Positions 17,044-25,163 of a stretch of DNA of 27,366 bases are shown piece by piece; positions within the stretch are counted from its first letter, which is position 1, and each line of letters opens with the position of its first letter. The position numbers and the translations under genes are program-made. This stretch comes from Patescibacteria group bacterium. GTDB lineage: Bacteria; Patescibacteriota; Minisyncoccia; Portnoybacterales; UBA2143. The stretch spans positions 1-27,366 of the forward strand of contig JAHJUH010000077.1 in assembly GCA_018829245.1 (NCBI GenBank). The letters run 5' to 3'. The notes below the pieces were generated by a model. It made no database searches. It was not told the origin of the DNA and saw nothing but the letters and a program-made list of their open reading frames with translations.

Positions 17044-17607
17044 ATGGAGCAACAAGATAAATTAAATTTGGGCTGTGGTCAGTTTCCTAAAAAGGGCTAT
17101 GTTAATTTAGATATTTATCCAGATGCTAAAGCAGATATTTTTCATGATCTGAATAAATTTCCTTATCCTTTTAAAGATAATAGTTTTTCTTTAATTGAAG
17201 CAGATCACGTTTTAGAACATTTGCATAATCCATTACAAGTAATTAAAGAATGTCATAGAATATTGATGCAGGGCGGAAAATTAATTATTAAGGCGCCTCA
17301 TTTCAGCCGTGGTTTTTCCCATTCGGATCATAAGAGGGGTTTTGATATTACTTTGCCTTACTATTTTAATTTAGAATTCAAAGGGGGTTATGTCGGCGTA
17401 GAGTATAAGCTAAAAAAAATGAGATTAAGGTGGTTTGCTCAGCCTTGTTTGAAAAAAGAAATTTTTCCAATCTTATACTATCCTTTAATAGTTATCAGTT
17501 GGATTTTAGATTTTTTAGCTAATATTTGTCCAGCTTGTTGTTCTAGAATTTGGTGTTTTTGGGTAGGCGGTTTTGAAGAGATTGAATTTTATTTTCAAAA
17601 GGAATAA
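17044..17607 (+). CDS. class I SAM-dependent methyltransferase
   Basis: A 187-residue protein with motif I LNLGCG (7-12) placed almost at the N-terminus, NLDIYPDAKADIFHDL for strand 2, and VLEHLHNP (56-63). The C-terminal half contains hydrophobic helices (FPILYYPLIVISWILDFLANI) and a CPACC cluster, which could let it sit at the membrane face. It ends inside the leader of the next gene. A role in glycan O-methylation is inferred. It is the methyltransferase of the second GT-C/GT2 module. Confidence 0.86.
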   Translation: MEQQDKLNLGCGQFPKKGYVNLDIYPDAKADIFHDLNKFPYPFKDNSFSLIEADHVLEHLHNPLQVIKECHRILMQGGKLIIKAPHFSRGFSHSDHKRGFDITLPYYFNLEFKGGYVGVEYKLKKMRLRWFAQPCLKKEIFPILYYPLIVISWILDFLANICPACCSRIWCFWVGGFEEIEFYFQKE

Positions 17608-17611
17608 TTTT

Positions 17612-19471
17612 ATGTGTGGGATTACTGGTTATTTAGGCCAAGGCAATGAAGAGATTTTGAGAAGAATGATAGATTCTTTAATACATCGGGGCCCTGATGA
17701 TGAGGGCTTTTATTTTAATAATAAGATTGGGTTAGGTCATCGCCGTTTAAGTATTATTGATTTAGCTACTGGCCACCAGCCAATAAGCAATGAAGATGAA
17801 ACAATTTGGCTGATTTTTAATGGAGAGATATATAATTACCAGGAATTGAGGAAAAAATTGATTAATCAGGGGCATAAGTTTTCTACTCAAACAGATACTG
17901 AAGTAATGGTTCATCTTTATGAAGAAAAAGGAGAAGATTTTCTAAAAGAATTAAATGGGATGTTTGCTTTAGCTCTTTGGGATGAGAAAAGAAAAAAACT
18001 GATTTTAGCTCGGGATAGAATGGGCCAGAAACCGCTTTACTATTCTTTGATTAATAATACTTTAATTTTTGGATCAGAATTAAAAGCATTATTTCATCAT
18101 CCTTTAATTAAAAAAGATATTGATTTTAATAGTTTAAATAAGTATTTGATCTATGAATACGTTCCTACGCCCCAAACAATTATTAAAGGGGTTAATAAAT
18201 TAGAGCCAGGACATTTTTTAGTTTATCAGAATAATCAATTAAAAAAATCTTCTTATTGGAATATTAAATTTAATCAATTAGAAAATCAAAAAGATTATTT
18301 AACTAAATTCGAAGAATTATTAGAAGATTCAGTAAAAAAGAGATTAATTTCTGATGTGCCTTTGGGTATATTTTTATCAGGCGGAATTGATTCTTCAACC
18401 ATTGCCTATTATGCCCAGAAAAATTCCAATCAGAAAATTAAAACATTTTCCATTGGTTTTGAAGATAAGTCATTTGATGAATCAGATTATACTAATCAAG
18501 CAGCTAAATTTTTAGATACTGAACATTATCATCAGAATTTTACACCTAATGATTTATTAAATTCAATCAATCAAATCGCTAAAATCAATGATGAGCCATT
18601 TGCTGACGCATCAATTATTCCAACGTATCTGCTATCTAAATTCACTCGAGAAAGTGTAACCGTGGCTTTAAGCGGTGATGGCGGAGACGAACTATTAGCT
18701 GGCTATCCAACCTTTCAAGCATTAAAATTTGCTAAAGCATATCATCATATTCCTAATTTATTTAGAGAAATTATTCAGAAAACAGCTAATCTTTTGCCTG
18801 TTTCCCATGATAATTTTAGTTTTGATTTTAAGGTAAAGAAAACTCTTTCTGGTTATGAATATCCTTTAGAAATTCAGAATCAGATTTGGTTGGGAGCTTT
18901 TACTCCTAAAGAGAATAAAAATATATTTTTATCAGAAATATCTAATCAAATTAATTTTAATCAGAGCTTTTCAGAAACAGATCAATTTATTGAGCAAACT
19001 AAAAAAGAATCATTAGAAAACAGAATAATTTATCTTTATTTAAAACAATATTTGGCTGATGATATTCTAACTAAAGCAGATCGGGCTTCTATGTTTACTT
19101 CTTTAGAAGTAAGATCTCCTTTTATGGATTATCGTTTAGTAGAATTTTTTAATTCCTTACCTTATAATCTAAAGTTAAAAGGTTGGAAAACAAAGTATGT
19201 CTTAAAAGAATTAATGAAAGATAAGCTGCCTAGAAATATTATTAATAGACCTAAAAAAGGTTTTGGCATTCCAGTTGCTAAATGGATTAACAAAGAATTA
19301 AAAGATTTTACCCTTGATTTATTGAATGAGAGTGATATAAAGAAACAAGGGATTTTTAACTATTCAGAGATTAAAAAAATATTAGATGAGCATTTAAATA
19401 AAAAAGCTGATCATAGGAAAAAACTTTGGACATTGCTGATGTTTCAGCAGTGGTATCAAGAGTGGCATTAA
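17612..19471 (+). CDS. asnB: glutamine-hydrolysing asparagine synthase family protein
   Basis: 619 residues from MCGITGYLG; the N-terminal nucleophile Cys must be residue 2, which fixes the start at 17612 rather than an in-frame codon at 17573. An AAGGA ribosome binding site ends 8 nt upstream. The Ntn glutaminase domain shows RGPDD (26-30) and FNGEIYN (69-75); the synthetase domain carries the ATP PP-loop SGGIDS (256-261) and a conserved SGDGGDE segment. The family makes asparagine from aspartate, but homologues within glycan loci (WbpS-like) amidate uronic acids with glutamine nitrogen. Context favours the glycan role; the sequence alone cannot separate the two. Confidence 0.92.
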   Translation: MCGITGYLGQGNEEILRRMIDSLIHRGPDDEGFYFNNKIGLGHRRLSIIDLATGHQPISNEDETIWLIFNGEIYNYQELRKKLINQGHKFSTQTDTEVMVHLYEEKGEDFLKELNGMFALALWDEKRKKLILARDRMGQKPLYYSLINNTLIFGSELKALFHHPLIKKDIDFNSLNKYLIYEYVPTPQTIIKGVNKLEPGHFLVYQNNQLKKSSYWNIKFNQLENQKDYLTKFEELLEDSVKKRLISDVPLGIFLSGGIDSSTIAYYAQKNSNQKIKTFSIGFEDKSFDESDYTNQAAKFLDTEHYHQNFTPNDLLNSINQIAKINDEPFADASIIPTYLLSKFTRESVTVALSGDGGDELLAGYPTFQALKFAKAYHHIPNLFREIIQKTANLLPVSHDNFSFDFKVKKTLSGYEYPLEIQNQIWLGAFTPKENKNIFLSEISNQINFNQSFSETDQFIEQTKKESLENRIIYLYLKQYLADDILTKADRASMFTSLEVRSPFMDYRLVEFFNSLPYNLKLKGWKTKYVLKELMKDKLPRNIINRPKKGFGIPVAKWINKELKDFTLDLLNESDIKKQGIFNYSEIKKILDEHLNKKADHRKKLWTLLMFQQWYQEWH

Positions 19472-19472
19472 T

Positions 19473-20147
19473 ATGTTTTATTTTCACGGTGATAGAAAGC
19501 CAGATTTTAAAAGAATAAATAAGATTGATTATGATCGCTATTGGCAAAAGCGGGGTTTTGAGCTACGCGATAAATTAATGGAGCGGGAGAGAATATTTTT
19601 TGATTGGATCAAAAAATATTCTTCAATCGCAGACATTGGTTGTGGTAATTCCAGATTGTTATATGAATTAAAGAATAAAAAGAATTGCCAAGCTTATGGA
19701 ACAGATATTTCTTCTTTAGTGATTGAAAGTTTAAGAAAACAAGGAATTGAGGGTAAAGTAGCAGATATTGAATCAAATGATTTTAATTTAGAAAAGCAAT
19801 TTGATTATTTAGTTTTAAGCGAGGTTTTAGAACATTTAAGATATCCTGAAGATTTAATCATGAAATTAAAGAAACAAACTAAGTATTTATTAATTTCAAT
19901 TCCTAATTCTGCTTTTTATCGTTATCGTTTAGGATTAATGTTTAAAGGTCGTTTTTTTACTCAGTGGAGAGAGCATCCTTCAGAACATTTGCGCTATTGG
20001 AGTCATAAAGATTTTATGGATTGGCTGGAAGCAATGGGATTAGAAATAGTTGAATATCAGGCATCCAATGGGTTTTTATTGAAAAATATTTTCCCTAATT
20101 TATTTGGCCATCAGATGTGTTATTTAGTTAAATCAATAAAACAATGA
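19473..20147 (+). CDS. class I SAM-dependent methyltransferase (MetW-like fold)
   Basis: A 224-residue protein. An N-terminal helical arm with DYDRYWQKRGF precedes motif I IADIGCGNSR (52-61), TDIS on strand 2 (78-81) and EVLEHLRYPED (117-127). The middle has a SIPNSAFYRYRLG strand and an EHLRYWSHKDF helix, a layout shared with MetW-like and Methyltransf_23 proteins. It lies between asnB and a GT4 gene with an ATGA overlap downstream. The substrate is unknown. Confidence 0.87.
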   Translation: MFYFHGDRKPDFKRINKIDYDRYWQKRGFELRDKLMERERIFFDWIKKYSSIADIGCGNSRLLYELKNKKNCQAYGTDISSLVIESLRKQGIEGKVADIESNDFNLEKQFDYLVLSEVLEHLRYPEDLIMKLKKQTKYLLISIPNSAFYRYRLGLMFKGRFFTQWREHPSEHLRYWSHKDFMDWLEAMGLEIVEYQASNGFLLKNIFPNLFGHQMCYLVKSIKQ

Positions 20148-21286
20148 AGATGATTTATCTGGCTAATGTCAGAATTCCAACTGAAAAAGCTCATGGCGTG
20201 CAGATTATGAAGATGTGTCAGGCCTTTCAAAAAGCAGGTCTTGATATTGAATTAGTGGTGGCTAAAAGAAGTAATCCTCAATTTAAAAATATTAGTCCTT
20301 TTGACTATTATGGAATTTCACAGAAATTTCCAATTAAAAAGCTTTGGCTTGTAGATGTGGTTGGTTGGCGTTTTTTAGGAGTTTTTTCAGTGCTTATCCC
20401 AAATATTACTTTTGCTTTATCAGCTTTTTTCCATCTTTTGTTTAAAAAAGCAGATATTATTTATTCTCGTGATGAATTCAGCTTATTTTTCCTAAGTTTT
20501 TTTAAAAAAAATTTAGTTTTAGAATTGCATACTTTTCCTAATTCAAAACTATTTTTATACAAATGGTTGTTTAAGAGGATTAAGAAAATTGTGGTTATTA
20601 ATAATAGACTTAAGCAAGTAGTTGTTGATTTAGGAATTGAACCAGATAAGATTTTAGTTGCTCATGATGGAGTTGATTTAGAACAATTTATTATTAAAGA
20701 ATCAAAAGAAGAATGTAGAAGGAAGCTAAATTTTTCTTTGGATAAAAAAATAGTTATCTATACTGGCCAGTTGTTTAAATGGAAGGGGGTTTATATTTTA
20801 GCTGAAGCAAGTAAATTTTTAGATGATAATTTTAGAATTATTTTAGTTGGCGGAATGAAAAAAGATATAGTAAAATTAGAAGAATTTATTCAAAAAGAAA
20901 ATCTTGGTAAAGTAATTATTCTTGGCCATCAAATACTAGATTCAATTCCTTTTTATTTAAAATCAGCTGATGTTTTAGTTTTACCTAATTCGGCTAAAGA
21001 AAGAATTTCTAGGGAATGGACTTCACCAATGAAAATGTTTGAGTATATGGCTAGTCAGCGTCCGATTGTGGCTTCTGATTTACCTTCTTTAAGAGAAATT
21101 CTTAATGAAAATAATGCTATTTTAGTAAAACCTGACGATATTCAGGATTTAGCTAATGGTATTAATCAAAGCTTGAAAAACCCTGATTTTTCTGCTAAAA
21201 TGTCAAAACAAGCCTTTAAAAATGTTCAAAACTATACTTGGATAAAGAGATCTAAGAAAGTTTTAGATTTTTTAAATAATGATTAA
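20144..21286 (+). CDS. GT4-type glycosyltransferase
   Basis: A 380-residue GT-B protein. The N-terminus MIYLANVRIPTEKAHGVQIMKM is a characteristic acceptor-side motif of a GT4 subgroup, and an ELHTFPNSKLF loop follows. The donor domain starts with VIYTGQLFKWKGVYIL and contains SREWTSPMKMFEYMASQRPIVAS, where Glu of FEYMA is the second Glu of the usual pair. The ATG overlaps the preceding stop; MKM allows a start at 20144 or 20150. It overlaps the next gene by 8 nt. Confidence 0.92.
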   Translation: MKMIYLANVRIPTEKAHGVQIMKMCQAFQKAGLDIELVVAKRSNPQFKNISPFDYYGISQKFPIKKLWLVDVVGWRFLGVFSVLIPNITFALSAFFHLLFKKADIIYSRDEFSLFFLSFFKKNLVLELHTFPNSKLFLYKWLFKRIKKIVVINNRLKQVVVDLGIEPDKILVAHDGVDLEQFIIKESKEECRRKLNFSLDKKIVIYTGQLFKWKGVYILAEASKFLDDNFRIILVGGMKKDIVKLEEFIQKENLGKVIILGHQILDSIPFYLKSADVLVLPNSAKERISREWTSPMKMFEYMASQRPIVASDLPSLREILNENNAILVKPDDIQDLANGINQSLKNPDFSAKMSKQAFKNVQNYTWIKRSKKVLDFLNND

Positions 21287-21944
21287 TAAAATTTTAAAAA
21301 AAATAGGATTAACTTCTAAAATTACTCGTCAAAAATTAGAACTTTTTATTCAAAAATACAAGAGTGATGGATTAACCTTAGATATTGGTTGTTCTAATTC
21401 TCCTTATATTAAATATTTTCCTAATCGTGTTGGTTTGGATATTCAGGATGGACCTAATGTAGATATTGTGGCTGATATTCATAAATTGCCTTTTGAAGAT
21501 GAAAAATTTGATAATATCTTGTGTACTGAAGTTTTAGAGCATCTTCATTCGCCTCATATAGCTATTGCTGAGATGAAACGAGTTCTAAAGCCGGGTGGTA
21601 AATTGATTTTAAGTACTAGGTTTATATTTCCGCTTCATGAGGTTCCTAATGACTATTATAGATATACTAAATATGGGTTAAAATATTTGTTTAAGGATTG
21701 GCAAATTATTGAATTAAAAGAAGAAGCCAATACTTTAACAACATTAGCTGTTTTATTACAAAGAATAGGTTATCAATGTGAAATTTTAGGATTTAGACCT
21801 TTTAAAATATTATTTTTTATTAAGGCAAAAATTATTTCTTGGTTTTCTTTTTTAATTACTAAAGAATATGGTGATATAAGAAAAAAACAACCAGAAACCA
21901 ATATTATGGCTTCTGGATATTATTTAGTATCTCAGAAAATATGA
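21279..21944 (+). CDS. class I SAM-dependent methyltransferase
   Basis: A 221-residue protein. Motif I is TLDIGCSNS (33-41), strand 2 gives VGLDIQ, and TEVLEHLHSP (83-92) is the strand-4 signature. YRYTKYGLKYLFKDW links it to the methyltransferase at 4848. A C-terminal hydrophobic stretch (FKILFFIKAKIISWFSFLI) suggests membrane contact. It is the methyltransferase partner in the third GT-C/GT2 module. Confidence 0.87.
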   Translation: MINKILKKIGLTSKITRQKLELFIQKYKSDGLTLDIGCSNSPYIKYFPNRVGLDIQDGPNVDIVADIHKLPFEDEKFDNILCTEVLEHLHSPHIAIAEMKRVLKPGGKLILSTRFIFPLHEVPNDYYRYTKYGLKYLFKDWQIIELKEEANTLTTLAVLLQRIGYQCEILGFRPFKILFFIKAKIISWFSFLITKEYGDIRKKQPETNIMASGYYLVSQKI

Positions 21945-23284
21945 CTTCAAAAAGATTTATTATTTTATTATTTTGTCTTGCTTTTATTAGCGGGATTTTT
22001 TGGTCTGTAACTTATGGAGAGGATCTTACTTGGGGTAGCGACTCTTTTGGTTATAATAAAAAAGCCTTAACTATTTTAGAAAAAGGCATATTTTTTAAAG
22101 ATGTTCAAATTTCAGAACGTCCTCTTTATCCTATTTTTTTGGCTGGAGCTTATAAAGTTTTTGGTCATAATTATTGGCCAGTTAGAATTATCCAGATATT
22201 TCTTTTTGTTTTTACCTGTTTTTTGGTTTATAGAATATGTCAAATGATTTTTAATGAAAGAATAGCAAGATTGGCTAGTATAATGACAGCTTTATGTTAT
22301 TCTATAGCGAGTTTTACCGGTCTTTTTTTTCGTGAGTCACTTTTTACTTTTTTGATTATTCTTTTGATTTATTGTTTATATAAGGCTCAATTGAGTTATA
22401 AGAATATTTGGTTTGTTTTCTCTGGTATTATAATGGGATTGGCTATTTTAACTAATATGGTTCTTCAATTTTTTCCATTAATTATTATAATTAATTTTTT
22501 AATAATTGGACGGGAATTTGGATTTAAAAAATTATATCCAAAAATCGCTTTATTCTTTATAGCTTTTTCAATAACAATTAGTCCATGGATTATAAGTGAT
22601 TATTATCATTTTGGACGGATTGCTAGTGGATATGGTAGTGGATTACTTTTAAGAGAAAAAATAGAAAAAACAGAAGTTATTGAGGGAAAATATATTCAGC
22701 ATTTAGTAGGTAATATCTTAGGTGATTTTTTCGCTTCAAGATTGTTTTTAGATTATGATAGAACGGAAACTAAGTATGGTTATGATACTAGACAACGATT
22801 TGAAGATTGGGCAAACCAAAATAAGGATTTAGTAATTATTGATAGCATTTTTGTTCAAGAGGCCAAAACAGGAGCACTAAAGCATCCAATTATGTTTTTG
22901 AAAATGACTTTAATAGATTTTCTAAAATTTAATACTCCCTTAGCGCCTAATGTGCGGATGACAAATATGTTTACAACTACTCACCCAGAATTATCAGATT
23001 TTACTAAAGGAAGTATTATTTTATTTATTAGATTTTTCTATTTAATATTTTTTGCTTTAATTACTTATACTGTTGTAAAGTATATTAAAAAATGGGGGGA
23101 AATAAGTTGGATTATTTTAATTATTTTTTATTTTAATTTTATTTATAGTATACTTTCAGGTTTTGCGCGTTATTCAGCGCCTATTTATCCTTTTTATATT
23201 ATTTTGGCCACCATAGGATTATTAATATTTTGGGATAAGATTAGAAATACTTTAATCGCTAAAGCTAAATCTAACTATAGCTAA
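21941..23284 (+). CDS. GT39-like integral membrane glycosyltransferase
   Basis: A 447-residue multi-pass protein. After helix 1 (about 6-22) comes the external loop with WGSDSFGYNKKA, where Asp34 is the likely catalytic residue, and ERPLYPIFLAGAYKVFGHN (59-77), the family signature leading into helix 2. About eight further hydrophobic segments follow, with a soluble loop near residues 225-320. The enzyme should take sugar from a polyprenyl phosphate. Its last 33 bp overlap the 3' end of a GT2 gene on the opposite strand, which may make its donor. Confidence 0.82.
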   Translation: MTSKRFIILLFCLAFISGIFWSVTYGEDLTWGSDSFGYNKKALTILEKGIFFKDVQISERPLYPIFLAGAYKVFGHNYWPVRIIQIFLFVFTCFLVYRICQMIFNERIARLASIMTALCYSIASFTGLFFRESLFTFLIILLIYCLYKAQLSYKNIWFVFSGIIMGLAILTNMVLQFFPLIIIINFLIIGREFGFKKLYPKIALFFIAFSITISPWIISDYYHFGRIASGYGSGLLLREKIEKTEVIEGKYIQHLVGNILGDFFASRLFLDYDRTETKYGYDTRQRFEDWANQNKDLVIIDSIFVQEAKTGALKHPIMFLKMTLIDFLKFNTPLAPNVRMTNMFTTTHPELSDFTKGSIILFIRFFYLIFFALITYTVVKYIKKWGEISWIILIIFYFNFIYSILSGFARYSAPIYPFYIILATIGLLIFWDKIRNTLIAKAKSNYS

Positions 23285-23983
23285 GAAAACTTTGAAGCCG
23301 TCCCTAAAAAATTTAATTTTTTTACCATCTTTAACGCTTCTTGATTTATAACTAATAGGAATTTCAATTATTTTATGGCCACTTTTTACAAATTTAGCAG
23401 TTAGCTCAATATCAAAATCAAAACCAAATGTTTTAAACTTCATATTTTTTATAAGCTTTGTTCTAAAAACCTTAAACATAGTGGCCGGATCTGTAAGTTT
23501 TGTTCCGTATAACAAATTAAATATGGCAGTATAAATAATAGCTCCCATATTAAGCAAAAAGGCATAAATTCGATCATCCTTAAAATTTCTTATTTGTCTA
23601 TTTTTATTATTCATATGCCTTGAGCCATATACAACCATAGCATTATTATTAATAAACGGCTTTATTAAGAGAGGATATTCAGATGGTTTATATTCTAAAT
23701 CACCATCTTGTATTAAAATGATTTCTCCAGTTACATATTTAAATCCTTGTCTTACTGCTGCGCCTTTTCCTTTGGGCCTATCTTCGTAAATTATTTTTAT
23801 ATTTGGCTTTTGTTCATATGTTTTTATTATATCCCTTGTTCCATCGGTTGAATTTCCTTCAATAATAATAAGCTCTTTTTTAAAACCAAGATTTGATAGA
23901 TCAACATCAACGACAGAATCAAGAAGTGTTTTTATAGTATTTTTTTCGTTGTAAATAGGAATAATAACAGAAAGTTTTTTCAT
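23252..23983 (-). CDS. GT2 polyprenyl-phosphate sugar synthase-like (DPM1/DPG type)
   Basis: A 243-residue GT-A protein beginning MKKLSVIIPIYNEKNTI, close to the enzyme at 5590. The nucleotide site reads IEGNSTDGT (41-49), replacing the usual DDGSTDGT, while the DxD-like QDGDLEY (92-98) and GSRH loop are kept. No C-terminal membrane anchor is present. It is the only (-) strand gene, with its own near-consensus promoter, and converges on the GT-C-like gene at 21941 with a 33-bp tail-to-tail overlap. The expected reaction is sugar transfer to polyprenyl phosphate. The E-G substitution at the base-binding loop may alter nucleotide preference. Confidence 0.9.
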   Translation of the reverse strand: MKKLSVIIPIYNEKNTIKTLLDSVVDVDLSNLGFKKELIIIEGNSTDGTRDIIKTYEQKPNIKIIYEDRPKGKGAAVRQGFKYVTGEIILIQDGDLEYKPSEYPLLIKPFINNNAMVVYGSRHMNNKNRQIRNFKDDRIYAFLLNMGAIIYTAIFNLLYGTKLTDPATMFKVFRTKLIKNMKFKTFGFDFDIELTAKFVKSGHKIIEIPISYKSRSVKDGKKIKFFRDGFKVFLAIVRFSFSD

Positions 23984-23991
23984 TATTTTCT

Positions 23992-24020
23992 ATTATAATA
24001 TTTAAGGCATCTATTGTCAA
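23992..24020 (-). promoter_or_regulatory. sigma70-type promoter for the (-) strand GT2, apparently leaderless
   Basis: Read on the (-) strand, TTGACA (24020-24015) and TATAAT (23997-23992) are perfect consensus boxes separated by 17 bp. Only 8 nt separate the -10 box from the ATG at 23983, so the predicted transcript would begin at or one or two bases before the start codon, without room for a ribosome binding site. Confidence 0.75.
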
Positions 24021-24042
24021 AAAGTTATTTTTATTAAATAAT
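24014..24042 (+). promoter_or_regulatory. sigma70-type promoter for the (+) strand GT4 gene, overlapping the divergent promoter
   Basis: TTGTCA (24014-24019) and AATAAT (24037-24042) are separated by 17 bp, and 8 nt separate the -10 box from the ATG at 24051, mirroring the divergent promoter. The two -35 boxes share five bases. The match is weaker than on the other strand, so this call is less certain. Confidence 0.5.
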
Positions 24043-24050
24043 TAAACATA

Positions 24051-25163
24051 ATGATAAAAATTTGTTTTCTAACTAATGAATTGTCTTTTAAACATGGATG
24101 GGGGAGATATTCTATTGATTTAATCAAGGCCTTAACCAAAAAGGGTTATAAGTCATTGGTTTTAGTAGATAAAACAAGCAAAGGAAATGATTTAAAAGAA
24201 GTAGAAAGTTATAAGTTATTATCTTCTCAGCGAAGTAATTTAATTCAGCCAATTTTTATTTGGAAGGACTATCTCAGTGTAAGAAAAATTGTTCAAGATT
24301 GTCAAATAATTCATAGCTTAATAGAACCATATACTTTATTAGCTTCTTTATTGGCTAAAAATAAATTATTTTTTATTACTGCTCATGGCACTTATGCGCC
24401 GTTTTTATTTGATAAGTCATTATTAGGATATTTAATTAAAAAAAGTTTTAAGAAAGCAAACAAAGTTTTTTGTGTTAGTAAATTTACTCAAAAAGAAATT
24501 TTAAAAAAAATAGATTTAAAAAATACTTTAGTTATTAATAATGGCGTTGATTATAATAAATGGCAAGTAGATAACCCCCCCTCCTTATTAAAAGAAAAAA
24601 TGATTTTAGGCGTAGGTGCTTTAAAATCACGTAAAGGTTATCATATTTCTATTTTAGCTATAGCCATGGTTAAAAAGAAATATCCAAATTTAAAATATTA
24701 TTTAGTTGGAGATCAATCAAACAAAAATTATTTTAATGAACTTAAAGAGTTAGTTAGAAAACATAATCTTAAAAATAATATCATTTTTTTAGAAAAGATT
24801 TCTGATGAGGATTTAATTAAATTATATCATCAAACAGATTTATTTTTATTAACACCTATTAATATTGGTAAGGGGTTTGAAGGATTTGGCCTAGTTTATT
24901 TGGAAGCTAATGCTTGCGGAAAACCAGTTATTGGGACCTATGGTTGTGGTGCTGAGGAAGCGATTATAGACGGATTTAATGGATTATTAGTTTCCCAAAA
25001 TGATATAGAAAAAACTAGCCAAGCTATTTTAAATGTTTTAGACAACTCAAGATTAGCTGAAAATTTAAGTCAAAATGGATTAAAGCAGGCTCAAAAAATG
25101 GATTGGTCTAATATAGTTGAACAATATATTAAGATTTATGAAGATTTTTATAAAAAACTATGA
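24051..25163 (+). CDS. GT4-type glycosyltransferase
   Basis: A 370-residue GT-B enzyme. N-terminus IKICFLTNELSFKHGWGRYSIDL gives the first strand and glycine loop, ITAHGTYAP (109-117) the acceptor-side loop. The donor domain opens with ILGVGALKSRKGYH and has E-x7-E as EGFGLVYLE (Glu277 and Glu285) then ANACGKPVIGTYGCGAEEAI. A run of seven C (24575-24581) codes for part of DNPPS at the domain linker, unusual in such AT-rich DNA. The first gene of a new transcription unit; it overlaps the next gene by ATGA. Confidence 0.93.
   Translation: MIKICFLTNELSFKHGWGRYSIDLIKALTKKGYKSLVLVDKTSKGNDLKEVESYKLLSSQRSNLIQPIFIWKDYLSVRKIVQDCQIIHSLIEPYTLLASLLAKNKLFFITAHGTYAPFLFDKSLLGYLIKKSFKKANKVFCVSKFTQKEILKKIDLKNTLVINNGVDYNKWQVDNPPSLLKEKMILGVGALKSRKGYHISILAIAMVKKKYPNLKYYLVGDQSNKNYFNELKELVRKHNLKNNIIFLEKISDEDLIKLYHQTDLFLLTPINIGKGFEGFGLVYLEANACGKPVIGTYGCGAEEAIIDGFNGLLVSQNDIEKTSQAILNVLDNSRLAENLSQNGLKQAQKMDWSNIVEQYIKIYEDFYKKL

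Noticed and set aside
17573..17611. Upstream in-frame start for the AsnB homologue
   Set aside because: The glutaminase nucleophile must be Cys2 after Met removal; the ATG at 17612 has a ribosome binding site and gives MCGITG.
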